NCBI RefSeq assembly: GCF_026017845.1
Contig: NZ_CP100416.1
Coordinates: forward strand, 3,566,948 to 3,630,947
From: Amycolatopsis mediterranei
GTDB taxonomy: Bacteria; Actinomycetota; Actinomycetes; Mycobacteriales; Pseudonocardiaceae
Direction: 5' to 3'
DNA: 64,000 bases
Below are positions 7,230 to 14,339 of the stretch, one piece after another. Both the position numbers and the translations under genes were made by a program. Numbering within the stretch: the first letter of the stretch is position 1; every line of letters starts with the position of its first letter. The notes beneath the pieces were generated by a model. It did no database searches and was not told where the DNA came from. It saw only the letters and a program-made list of their open reading frames with translations.

Positions 7230-8036
7230 TCACAGGGAAAGGAATTCGCCCCGCTGCAGCAGGTGCACCCGCGTCGGCGGACGGCGCCGCCGGACCTCCT
7301 CCAGGAAGTTCGACACCGGCGAGTGGAACAGGCCGTAGTCGTCGAAGTGCACCGGGACCGCCCGCCTCGGCTCCAGCAGGTTGAGCAGGTCGACCCCGCC
7401 GCGGTGGTCGAGGGTGACCAGCACGCCGAACGCTCGCGTGCCGCCCAGGTGCACCACCGCGAGGTCGAGGCCGGGGAAGTGGTCGCGGATGGTCCGGAGT
7501 TCGTCGTGCAGCACGGTGTCGCCGCTGACGTAGATCCGCAGCGGATCGGCCTCCGGCGTCGCGCGGTACTCCAGGACGCTGCCCATCACCGGCGGGAGCA
7601 GCCGCCGGATCGGGCCCGGGGCGTGCCGCGCCGGGACGGACGTCACCGCCAGCCGCGCGTCGCCGTCCGAGAAGTTCTCCGTCGTCCACGTCGGCAGCGG
7701 GAGCGGGGCGTGGAAACCCCGCCGCAGCAGGCGGGTGGCGGCGTGCTCGGTGGTGAGGATCGGGGTGTCGCGGGGGAGTTCGTGCGCGGCGATCCGGTCG
7801 AAGTGGTCGCCGTGCAGGTGGGACAGGAGCACCGCGGTCAGCGGCGGCAGGTCCGCCGGCTGCAGCGCGGGTTCGGTGCGGCGCCGGGAAAACAGGCCCT
7901 GACCGAAGTACGACCACTGGCCGCGGTGCAGGAAGTTCGGGTCGGTGAGCAGCGTGAACGGACCCAGCCGGAGCACCGTCGTCGCGGTTCCGACGAACAT
8001 CAAGGAGTCGCCGCCGGGCGGATCGTAGGCGGGCAT
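7230..8036 (-). CDS. MBL-fold metallo-hydrolase (UlaG/NAPE-PLD-like)
   Basis: A 268-residue metallo-beta-lactamase-fold enzyme. The metal motif HxHxDH is present as LLSHLHGDHFD, with further ligands in SVPARHAPG and YVSGDTVLHD, and His in VPVHFDDYG. The opening MFVGTATTVLRLGPFTLLTDPNF is typical of the L-ascorbate-6-phosphate lactonase/NAPE-PLD branch, which cleaves lactones or phosphodiesters. I chose ATG 8036, preceded by GGAAAGGAC. It appears to be a single-gene unit; its substrate is unknown. Confidence 0.87.
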   Translation of the reverse strand: MPAYDPPGGDSLMFVGTATTVLRLGPFTLLTDPNFLHRGQWSYFGQGLFSRRRTEPALQPADLPPLTAVLLSHLHGDHFDRIAAHELPRDTPILTTEHAATRLLRRGFHAPLPLPTWTTENFSDGDARLAVTSVPARHAPGPIRRLLPPVMGSVLEYRATPEADPLRIYVSGDTVLHDELRTIRDHFPGLDLAVVHLGGTRAFGVLVTLDHRGGVDLLNLLEPRRAVPVHFDDYGLFHSPVSNFLEEVRRRRPPTRVHLLQRGEFLSL

Positions 8037-8081
8037 CGGAAGTCCTTTCCCGGCTCGGGGCGAAGCACCGGATGACACGGG

Positions 8082-8112
8082 CCGGGGCGCGGCCGGGCGG
8101 ACCGCGCCCCGG
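8082..8112 (-). terminator. hairpin terminator of stress-membrane operon
   Basis: 11-bp perfect arms (8082-8092 and 8102-8112) with a 9-nt loop, just past the stop of the DUF3618 gene. Confidence 0.55.
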
Positions 8113-8123
8113 AACTCCCCGCC

Positions 8124-8735
8124 TCAGCTCTGCGAGCGCACGTTCTCCCCGGCTTCCTGGGCGCGCTCGGTGACGTCGCCGGTCGCGGACCGCGCTTCGT
8201 CCTTGACCGTGGACGCCGCGTCGGCGGCTTCGGACTTCACCGACTCGGCCGCCTGCTGCACGGGCTCGCGCAGGTTTTCCTTCAGTTCCTCGGCCGCGTG
8301 CTGGGCCACCGGCGCCACGTGCTCCTTGGCGAGGTCGGCCGCCTGGCCGGCGAGCCGGCGCTCCGGCTCGCTCGCGGGCAGCAAGGACGACACGAGCCAG
8401 CCGGCGCCGAAGGCGATCAGGCCGGCGGCCAGCGGGTTGCCCTGCGTGCCGCGGCGGATCGACTGCGGCGCCTCGCTGACGGCGTCGGCGGCGGAATTCA
8501 CCTTGTCGCCGGCCGCCGAGGCGACCGAGCCCACCTTGTCGCCCGCGGTCGACGCGTGGTCCGACGCGGTGCCCATGACACGGTCCCGCGCGTGGCCCAC
8601 CGCCGAGCGCATCCGGCCGATGCGGCGTTCGACGATCCGGCCCGGGGTCACCTTTTCGGTGAGGGCGTTCACGTCCGTGCTGAGATGGCGTTGCGTGCCT
8701 TCGATTTCGCGGCGGATGCGCTCCGGTTCGGTCAT
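8124..8735 (-). CDS. DUF3618 domain membrane protein
   Basis: A 203-residue protein. Its N-terminal segment IRREIEGTQRHLSTDVNALTEKVTPGRIVERR is the DUF3618 signature. A central repeat-rich amphipathic region (AGDKVGSVASAAGDKVNSAADAV) and one membrane helix (NPLAAGLIAFGAGWLVSSLL) follow. The C-terminal third is LEA-like, built of Ala/Glu/Lys heptads. It is third in a coupled operon: its ATG overlaps the upstream stop as ATGA. DUF3618 proteins commonly sit with phage-holin-like and general-stress genes; a membrane-stabilising role is inferred. Confidence 0.85.
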   Translation of the reverse strand: MTEPERIRREIEGTQRHLSTDVNALTEKVTPGRIVERRIGRMRSAVGHARDRVMGTASDHASTAGDKVGSVASAAGDKVNSAADAVSEAPQSIRRGTQGNPLAAGLIAFGAGWLVSSLLPASEPERRLAGQAADLAKEHVAPVAQHAAEELKENLREPVQQAAESVKSEAADAASTVKDEARSATGDVTERAQEAGENVRSQS

Positions 8736-9160
8736 CGTCGTTCGCCTTTCACTGCGTCCGGGACCTGCTGCAGGGTCTCGACGGTGCGTTCGGGTTTCGG
8801 GTTGACCCGGCGGACTTCCCGCCGGCCGGTCGCGTAGAGCACGGCGCCGGCGATCACCCACACGACCGCGACGATCAGCGCCGCCCAGCCCGCGTCCATC
8901 ACGTTCGCGAGGCCCTGCCACAGGGCGATGGAGAGGAACAGCACGACCATGTAGCCGGCGAACCCGGCCCCGCCGAGCATGCCCGCGCCCTTCGCGGCCT
9001 TGCCCGCTTCGGCCTTCACTTCGGCCTTCGCCAGCTCCACTTCCTGCCGCACCAGGGTGGAGAGGTCCTTCAGCACGTTGGACATCAGCTCGCCGACCGA
9101 GGTGTCGGCGACGTCGACGGGTTCACCGGCGCGGGGCGCGGGCCCGGGTGCGTGCGTCAT
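8732..9160 (-). CDS. actinobacterial phage-holin superfamily III-like membrane protein
   Basis: A 142-residue protein with an amphipathic N-terminus (SVGELMSNVLKDLSTLVRQE, then a Lys/Ala/Glu helix) and two membrane helices (FAGYMVVLFLSIALWQGLANV and GWAALIVAVVWVIAGAVLY). This is the Phage_holin_3_6 family layout, widespread in actinobacterial chromosomes and not evidence of a prophage. ATG 9160 shares a base with the stop of the upstream gene (TGATG); an in-frame GTG lies one codon earlier. It is the middle gene of the stress operon. Confidence 0.85.
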   Translation of the reverse strand: MTHAPGPAPRAGEPVDVADTSVGELMSNVLKDLSTLVRQEVELAKAEVKAEAGKAAKGAGMLGGAGFAGYMVVLFLSIALWQGLANVMDAGWAALIVAVVWVIAGAVLYATGRREVRRVNPKPERTVETLQQVPDAVKGERR

Positions 9161-10113
9161 CACGGCACCTGCCCCGGCGCGGAGAAGCGCGGGCTGGGCT
9201 GCGGAAGGTCTTCCGTCGGCTGCGGCGCGGGGTACCCGCCGGGCGCCGCGCCCGGCTGGCCCGGCTGGGGGAGGCCGCCGCCCGGCTGCGGTGCGTTGTA
9301 CCCGCCCGGGGCCGCGCCTTGGTGGCCCGGCTGCGGTGCGCTGTATCCGCCCGGGGCCGCGCCTTGGTGGCCCGACGGCTGGGGGAGGCCGCCGCCCGGC
9401 TGGGGTCCGTTGTACCCGCCCGGGGCCGCGCCCTGATGGCCCGGCTGGGGTGCGGCGTACCCGCCCGGGGCCGCGTATCCGGTACCGCCCGGCTGCGGAA
9501 GCCCTTGCGGGGCGGGGTATCCGGCGTCACCCGGCGGGGTCGCGGCGGGGCCGGCGTGCGGCTGCGGAGCGCCCGCCCGGCCGTTCGGGGAGCTTTCTTC
9601 CTTCTGCTGCGCGACGACGCCCCGGGTGAGCCGTCCGACGAGGGCACCGGCGACGGCCGCGCCGACCAGGAACGTGCCGGGACGGCGGCGGGCGAAGCGC
9701 CGCACCTCGTCCAGCAGATCGCCGGGTTCGCGGTGCTCGAGCCAGTCGGCGACCGACCGCGTCCGGTCGGACACCTGGCGCGCGACGTCGCCGGCGAGGC
9801 CGGGCGAGTCGGTCTGCTCCGCCATCCGCTCGAGCTGACCGGCCAGCTGGTGGAGGCTCTCGGCGGCCTTCCGCTGGCCGTCCTTGGCCTGCGCCTGCAG
9901 CTGTTCCCGGCCTTCGCGGACCAGGTCGCGCGCTTCCCGCTGGGCGTGCGCGGCCACGTGTTTCGCTTGGTCCGCGGCCGTTTGGGCGACTTCGCCACCC
10001 CGGTCGGCGGCGGTGGAAGCCACTTCGCGGGCTTCGCCCTTGGCGGTTTCCGGCATCGACGGCGATCCGGGGGCGTGCTGCGGCGGTGACTGACCACCGG
10101 GTCCCTGAGTCAT
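9160..10113 (-). CDS. stress-operon protein with PGGY tandem repeats
   Basis: 317 residues. Residues 20-130 form a long Ala/Gln/Arg helix of apolipoprotein or LEA character, followed by a short hydrophobic segment (GTFLVGAAVAGALVGRL). The C-terminal 130 residues are low-complexity repeats built on PGGY(N/S/A)xPQPGHQGAA, about 17-20 residues each. At the DNA level they form direct repeats over about 9240-9480. ATG 10113 is preceded by GGAGG. It is first gene of a three-gene operon; GTTT-N15-GGGTAG at 10216-10192 matches a sigma-B-type promoter. Molecular function is unknown. Confidence 0.78.
   Translation of the reverse strand: MTQGPGGQSPPQHAPGSPSMPETAKGEAREVASTAADRGGEVAQTAADQAKHVAAHAQREARDLVREGREQLQAQAKDGQRKAAESLHQLAGQLERMAEQTDSPGLAGDVARQVSDRTRSVADWLEHREPGDLLDEVRRFARRRPGTFLVGAAVAGALVGRLTRGVVAQQKEESSPNGRAGAPQPHAGPAATPPGDAGYPAPQGLPQPGGTGYAAPGGYAAPQPGHQGAAPGGYNGPQPGGGLPQPSGHQGAAPGGYSAPQPGHQGAAPGGYNAPQPGGGLPQPGQPGAAPGGYPAPQPTEDLPQPSPRFSAPGQVP
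9240..9480. repeat. coding tandem repeats (PGGY/PQPG)
   Basis: Imperfect direct repeats inside the preceding gene. The unit containing CCCGCCCGGGGCCGCGCC recurs at intervals of roughly 50-60 or 110-120 bp, with one long and one short variant. They encode the Gly/Pro/Gln-rich tail. Confidence 0.6.
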
Positions 10114-10191
10114 CCCGACCTCCTGGGGGAGAGGCACTTCCGCGCCTATGTGGGTGCCGGTGGCGGACCATCGGCCTGGTAGGGCGGCTGG

Positions 10192-10216
10192 CTACCCGGG
10201 CGGTCGGGGGATAAAC
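10192..10216 (-). promoter_or_regulatory. sigma-B-type promoter of PGGY/holin/DUF3618 operon
   Basis: On the reverse strand GTTT (10216-10213), 15-nt spacer, GGGTAG (10197-10192), 79 bp before the ATG. This fits the actinobacterial sigma-B/sigma-F consensus GTTT-N14-16-GGGTAY closely. The -10 overlaps the stop codon of the MerR gene. Confidence 0.6.
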
Positions 10217-11019
10217 CGGGCGCCGGCGCGGCTCGTCGTCAGCAGCGACACCGCGTCACGCAGGTTGTCCGGGGCGCCGGTCCCCGGCGGCCGGCCGGGC
10301 CCGGCCAAGACGAGGCGCGGCACCGGGATCCCGCGCGGGGGAGTGGCCGGGCGGCTGCTCCACAGCACGACCGCCGCGGGCCGGACCCGGTCGATCGCGT
10401 GCCGGAGCGCGGATTCCGGGATCGAAGCGCCCAGGAACAGCGCCGCGCGGCCGTGTTCGGCCAGCGCCGCTCGGAGGGCTTCCAGCGGCAGCGTGTGCCG
10501 CTCACCGTCCACACAGGCCAGGAGCACCGCGGGCCCGGCACCGGTGGGCGTGGGAATCCGGTGCAGGGCCGCGGCGATCGCCCAGGACAGCCCGTGCACG
10601 AGGTCGATGCAGCGATCGGCGTCGGGGCCGCAGAGGGCGGTCAGCGCCGGGCGGCAGAGCTCGTCCCAGGTGCCGAGGACACCGCGGTCGGCGAGGTGCG
10701 CGTCGAGGAGCGCGGCCGCGGTGTCGATCTTCAGACCCCGGACGGCGGCCAGCAGCGTGTCCACGTCGGTCGCGCGCGCCCGGAACGCCTGCGCCGCCGC
10801 GGCTTCCGCGCTGAGTCCCTGCCCGATCAGGTGCTTCATCCGGAGCAGCGCCTCGATGTCCGCCCGCCCGTAGTGGCGGTGGGTGCCGGTCTGCGGCGCG
10901 GACAGCGGGAGCTCGTACCGCCGGTGCCACGCACGCAGCGTCGAGGCGGGCAGGCCCAGCATGCGTGCGGCCGCCCCCGCCGTCCAGGTGACGGCGGGGG
11001 CGGCCGCGGGGCGGTTCAC
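10192..11019 (-). CDS. MerR-family regulator with degenerate B12-binding-like domain
   Basis: 275 residues. An N-terminal MerR winged helix (WTAGAAARMLGLPASTLRAWHRRYELP, then GTHRHYGRADIEAL) is followed by a helical bundle and a Rossmann-like domain (VLLACVDGERHTLPLEALRAALAEHG) as in LitR/CarH-type light sensors. The usual ExH-type cobalamin-binding pattern is not clear, so this branch may not bind B12. GTG start 11019, eight bases after the SRPBCC gene stop; the two form an operon downstream of a sigma-B-like promoter. It probably regulates stress or carotenoid-type genes, but the target is not visible. Confidence 0.82.
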   Translation of the reverse strand: MNRPAAAPAVTWTAGAAARMLGLPASTLRAWHRRYELPLSAPQTGTHRHYGRADIEALLRMKHLIGQGLSAEAAAAQAFRARATDVDTLLAAVRGLKIDTAAALLDAHLADRGVLGTWDELCRPALTALCGPDADRCIDLVHGLSWAIAAALHRIPTPTGAGPAVLLACVDGERHTLPLEALRAALAEHGRAALFLGASIPESALRHAIDRVRPAAVVLWSSRPATPPRGIPVPRLVLAGPGRPPGTGAPDNLRDAVSLLTTSRAGARFIPRPPG

Positions 11020-11027
11020 CGGCAGGC

Positions 11028-11492
11028 TCAGTTCCCGGGTCGGGCGACGTCACCGCGCCAGGCGCCGGTTTCGCGGCCGCCGCGCTCTTCGATGAACGTC
11101 TTGAACCGGCCGAGGTCGGCCTTGACGCGGCGGTCCAGGATGCCGAGCTTGTCGGCGACGTTCTCGACGAAGCCGTCCGGGTCGATGTCGAGCTGGGCGG
11201 TGACCCGGGTGTGCCGGTCGTCGAGGCGGTGGAACGTCACGACGCCCGCGTGCGTCGGGCCGGAGTCGGCCTTCCAGGCGACGCGCTCGTCCGGGTGCTG
11301 CTCGGTGATCGTCGCGTCGAACTCGCGGGTCTGCCCGCCGACACTGATCTTCCAGTGGGTGTGGGTGTCGTCGAGCTGCCGGATCTCGTCGACGCCCTCC
11401 ATGAAGTGCGGGAAGGACTCGAACTGCGTCCACTGGTTGTAGGCGGTGGTGACGTCGGTCTCGACGTCGACGGATTCGGTGACGGTGCTCAT
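11028..11492 (-). CDS. SRPBCC family protein (polyketide cyclase/dehydrase-like)
   Basis: A 154-residue START/Bet v1-like protein. The pattern DVTTAYNQWTQFESFPHFMEGV and DTHTHWKISVGGQTREFDATI is typical of the small actinobacterial cyclase/dehydrase group found in stress regulons, which bind a hydrophobic ligand. ATG 11492. A strong sigma-B-type promoter lies 46 bp upstream, and the MerR gene follows eight bases after the stop. Confidence 0.88.
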   Translation of the reverse strand: MSTVTESVDVETDVTTAYNQWTQFESFPHFMEGVDEIRQLDDTHTHWKISVGGQTREFDATITEQHPDERVAWKADSGPTHAGVVTFHRLDDRHTRVTAQLDIDPDGFVENVADKLGILDRRVKADLGRFKTFIEERGGRETGAWRGDVARPGN

Positions 11493-11538
11493 CGAAGCCT
11501 GTCCTCTCTGCGCGGGGTCGGGTTGCTCTCCTCCCCGA

Positions 11539-11563
11539 TTACCCGGCAAATCGATGACAAAAC
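11539..11563 (-). promoter_or_regulatory. sigma-B-type promoter of SRPBCC-MerR operon
   Basis: Reverse strand GTTT (11563-11560), 15-nt spacer, GGGTAA (11544-11539). Spacing and hexamers match the general-stress sigma consensus, and the arrangement is identical to that at 10192-10216. Confidence 0.65.
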
Positions 11564-11606
11564 GATGCAACCGTTCTAAAGTCGGCAGCAGCGAAGGGAG
11601 CTCCCC

Positions 11607-11987
11607 GTGACCGATGACCGGCCGCCCGTACTGACGGTGCGCGTGCGCACCGTGCCCGAAGCCGTCGTCGTCGCGGCGGCCGGGGACCTGGACCTCGGCA
11701 CCGCGCCGGTGCTGCGCGCGCGGGCCAAGGCCGCGCTGGCGGGTGCCCCGGGGGCGCTCATCGTGGACCTGGGCGCGATCACCTTCTGCGGCTCGGCGGG
11801 GCTGCAGGTGCTCGCCGAGCTCGTCACCGAGACCGCGGTCGCGGACCTCCCGTTCGCGGTGGTCGCCGACGGGCGCCCGGTGCTGCGCTCCCTGCAGGTC
11901 ACCCGCCTGGACGGGACGCTCGCGCTGCACCCGACGGTCGACGGCGCCCGCGCGTGGATCCGGCAGCGGCCCGCGAACGGCGGTTAG
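11607..11987 (+). CDS. STAS-domain anti-anti-sigma factor
   Basis: A 126-residue STAS protein of the SpoIIAA/RsbV type. The phosphorylatable Ser is Ser63 in TFCGSAGLQVLAEL, preceded by the strand LIVDLGA. Such proteins bind anti-sigma kinases and release stress sigma factors when unphosphorylated. GTG start with GAAGGGAG upstream. Divergent from the SRPBCC gene. Neighbouring sigma-B-like promoters suggest it belongs to the circuit that activates them; no sigma or anti-sigma gene lies in the window. Confidence 0.9.
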   Translation: MTDDRPPVLTVRVRTVPEAVVVAAAGDLDLGTAPVLRARAKAALAGAPGALIVDLGAITFCGSAGLQVLAELVTETAVADLPFAVVADGRPVLRSLQVTRLDGTLALHPTVDGARAWIRQRPANGG

Positions 11988-12008
11988 GGGCGGCCCCGTC
12001 CCGGGTAG
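11983..12008 (+). promoter_or_regulatory. possible sigma-B-type promoter
   Basis: GTTA (11983-11986), 16-nt spacer, GGGTAG (12003-12008), ten bases before the ATG of the nucleotidyltransferase gene. Weaker than the two reverse-strand sites because of the GTTA and the very short leader. Confidence 0.4.
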
Positions 12009-12017
12009 TCCTCCGCC

Positions 12018-12827
12018 ATGGAAGCGGAGGCGTTGCTGCAGAGCCTGTGCCGCGTCGTGACCACCCTCGACGGCACGGGCATCCGGTTCGCCGTCGCCGG
12101 CGGTCTGGCCGTGTACGCCCGCGGCGGACCGCCGTCGGACCACGACGTCGACCTGTTCCTCAAGCCCGGCGACGCCGACCGGGCCGCGGAGGTGCTCACC
12201 GCCGCGGGCCTGCGCCGCGTGCACCCGCCGGAGGACTGGCTGACGAAGGTCTACGACGGCGACATCCTCGTGGACCTCATCCACGGCCCCAACCACCGGC
12301 CGGTGACCGACGAGCTGCTCGACCGCGCCGCGCTGATGCGGATCGGGTCCACGGCGGCGCCGGTCGTCTCCGGCACCGACCTGCTGGTGGACAAGCTGCT
12401 CGTGCTGAGCGCGCACCGGTGCGACTTCGCGCCGCTGCTGCGCATCGCCCGCGACCTGCGCGAACAGGTCGACTGGACCGACGTCGCCGTGCAGGTGTCG
12501 GCGTCCCCGTACGCCCGGGCGTTCCTGGCGCTGCTCGGCGACCTGGCCGTGATCGACCCGAAGGAGGCACTCGTGCCCGAACCACCGCAGTACCTCGTCG
12601 CCCGGCTCAGCCGGGCCCTGGCCGAAGACCCCCGCACCGCCGAGCTCGGCGTGCACGTCACCGTGCGGGGCGAGCACGTCCACCTGAGCGGCGAAGTCAC
12701 CTGCGCCGCGCGCAAGGAGGAGGTCGACACCGTCGTCGGCGAGTACCTGACCGGGGAGCTGGTGCACAACGACATCCGGGTCGCCGACGTCCGCGAACCG
12801 GCGAGCGCGGAGGAGATCGGCCGATGA
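12018..12827 (+). CDS. nucleotidyltransferase-fold protein fused to a BON domain
   Basis: 269 residues. Residues 20-170 form a minimal nucleotidyltransferase fold: FAVAGGLAVYARGG, then the metal-binding DHDVDLF and a third carboxylate in ILVDLIHGP. Residues about 190-255 (QYLVARLSRALAEDP...VHVTVRGEHVHLSGEV) have the beta-alpha-beta pattern of a BON domain, usually a phospholipid- or ligand-binding module of periplasmic or stress proteins. The fusion is unusual. Its stop overlaps the metallophosphoesterase start (ATGA), so the two are co-translated. The enzymatic target is unknown. Confidence 0.78.
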   Translation: MEAEALLQSLCRVVTTLDGTGIRFAVAGGLAVYARGGPPSDHDVDLFLKPGDADRAAEVLTAAGLRRVHPPEDWLTKVYDGDILVDLIHGPNHRPVTDELLDRAALMRIGSTAAPVVSGTDLLVDKLLVLSAHRCDFAPLLRIARDLREQVDWTDVAVQVSASPYARAFLALLGDLAVIDPKEALVPEPPQYLVARLSRALAEDPRTAELGVHVTVRGEHVHLSGEVTCAARKEEVDTVVGEYLTGELVHNDIRVADVREPASAEEIGR

Positions 12828-13555
12828 GGATCGCCGCGGTCGGGGACGTGCACCTGGGCGAGGACTCCCGCGGCCTGCTCCGGCCGGCTCTGGAGCACCT
12901 GGCGGGCACCGCCGACGTCCTGCTGCTGGCGGGGGACCTCACCCGGCACGGCACCATCGAGGAAGCCCGCGTGGTGGCCGACGAGCTCGCCGGCCTCGGC
13001 GTGCCGATCGCCGCGGTGCTCGGCAACCACGACCACCACAGCGACCTCGGCGAGATGATCTCGAACCTGCTCCGCGAGACCGGGGTCGAGGTGCTGGAGG
13101 GCGACGCGGTCCGCTTCGACCTGCCGGACGGCTCCCTGGGCGTCGCCGGGGTCAAGGGCTTCGGCGGCGGGTTCGCCGGCAAGTGCGCCAGCCGCTTCGG
13201 CGAGCGCGAGATGAAGGACTTCGTCGAGTACACGATGGCGTCGGCCGATTCGCTGCGCAAATCGTTGCAATCCCTCGACACGGACGTCGTCATCGCGCTG
13301 ACCCACTACGCCCCCATCTCCGGCACCCTGCACGGTGAGCCACCCGAGATCCACCCGTTCCTCGGTTCGTACCTGCTCTGCGAGCCGATCGACGAGGTGG
13401 GCGCCGACCTGGCGCTGCACGGCCACGCGCACTTCGGGTGCGAGCAGGGCGTGACGCCCGGCGGGGTGCGGGTGCGGAACGTGGCGCAGCCGGTGATCCG
13501 GAAGGCGTATGCGCTTTACGACCTGCACCCGGCGGAGCTGTCCACGCGCCACTGA
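12824..13555 (+). CDS. calcineurin-like metallophosphoesterase
   Basis: A 243-residue protein with all five blocks of the metallophosphoesterase family: GDVHLG at residues 7-12, LLLAGDLTRHG, VLGNHDHHS, ALTHYAPI and LHGHAHFG. It is cytosolic, with no signal peptide. Nearest general types are YkuE or cyclic-nucleotide-phosphodiesterase-like enzymes. ATG 12824 sits within a 4-bp overlap with the NTase-BON gene, suggesting that the nucleotidyl transfer and phosphoester hydrolysis steps are linked. Confidence 0.88.
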   Translation: MRIAAVGDVHLGEDSRGLLRPALEHLAGTADVLLLAGDLTRHGTIEEARVVADELAGLGVPIAAVLGNHDHHSDLGEMISNLLRETGVEVLEGDAVRFDLPDGSLGVAGVKGFGGGFAGKCASRFGEREMKDFVEYTMASADSLRKSLQSLDTDVVIALTHYAPISGTLHGEPPEIHPFLGSYLLCEPIDEVGADLALHGHAHFGCEQGVTPGGVRVRNVAQPVIRKAYALYDLHPAELSTRH

Positions 13556-13598
13556 CGCGGTTACCGAGTGGGCCGGTGCCGGCTGCCGGGCAAACCGC

Positions 13599-14207
13599 TC
13601 AGGCGGCCAGCTGCGCGGCCGCGGCCAGGACGTGCGGCGCCAGGCCCTCGGCGATCACGCCGTAGCCGGCCGAGGACGGGTGGAACCGGTCGGCGGAGAA
13701 GAGGGCGGGGTCGGCGGCGAAGCGGGCGGCGAGTTCGGGGCCGGCGGTGGCCACCGCACCCCCGGCGCGGATGGCGGCTTCGGCCTGGGCCTGTGCGTAG
13801 TGACCGCTGGCCGCCGACACCAGCTGCCGGTAGGGGCCGGGGACCCGCGCGACGATCCCCAGGTCGGGCGCCGGCACCACGATGACGCGGGCGCCCGCGC
13901 GGACGAGCCGTGCCACGGCGTCGTGCAGCTGGCGCGCGCCGACGGCGGGGGAGACGAATCCGGCGAGGTCGTTCGCGCCGATCACGATCAGGGCCAGGTC
14001 CACGCCCTCGCCCAGGGCGACGCCGACCTGGCGTTCGAGGTCGTCCGAGCGCGCCCCGGGTACGCCGAAGTTCCGCAGGCGCACGGTGTGGCCCGCCTCG
14101 CGCAGCAGGCGGGCGAGCCGCCGGCCGAGGGTGTCGTCCTCGCGGGTGCTGCCGACGCCCGCCGCCAGCGAGTCGCCGAGGACGCAGAATCTCAGTGGAG
14201 CGCTCAT
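13599..14207 (-). CDS. SGNH/GDSL-family hydrolase
   Basis: A 202-residue SGNH esterase: block I FCVLGDSLAAGVGS with the nucleophile Ser, block II Gly in NFGVPGARSDDL, block III IGANDL with the oxyanion Asn, and block V DRFHPSSAGY with catalytic Asp and His. There is no secretion signal, so it is an intracellular lipase/esterase type. ATG 14207; GTG 14210 is in frame. Convergent with the metallophosphoesterase gene and divergent from the quinone oxidoreductase gene across a prominent hairpin. Confidence 0.88.
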   Translation of the reverse strand: MSAPLRFCVLGDSLAAGVGSTREDDTLGRRLARLLREAGHTVRLRNFGVPGARSDDLERQVGVALGEGVDLALIVIGANDLAGFVSPAVGARQLHDAVARLVRAGARVIVVPAPDLGIVARVPGPYRQLVSAASGHYAQAQAEAAIRAGGAVATAGPELAARFAADPALFSADRFHPSSAGYGVIAEGLAPHVLAAAAQLAA

Positions 14208-14257
14208 CACGGGGTACAACGTGGCCGCGGCGTCATTGTTTCCCGCCGGGGCTGCCG

Positions 14258-14294
14258 GGACCTGGGTCTGCCTGGTCCTGGCAGACCCAGGTCC
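14258..14294. repeat. long inverted repeat in a divergent promoter region
   Basis: Perfect 15-bp arms (14258-14272 and 14280-14294) with a 7-nt loop, followed immediately by a second small palindrome (CCGGGC-CTG-GCCCGG). It lies 46 bp before the oxidoreductase ATG, between divergent genes, so terminator function is unlikely. An operator or 5' leader structure is possible. Confidence 0.55.
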
Positions 14295-14339
14295 GGCCGG
14301 GCCTGGCCCGGTGCTCGCGGCCGCCGCAGGATCGGGGCC

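Noticed and set aside
8732..9160. Prophage holin
   Set aside because: The family name is phage-derived, but context is a stress operon; no other phage genes are near.
11954..12824. Upstream extension of the metallophosphoesterase frame
   Set aside because: Overlaps the nucleotidyltransferase-BON gene in another frame; real start is ATG 12824.
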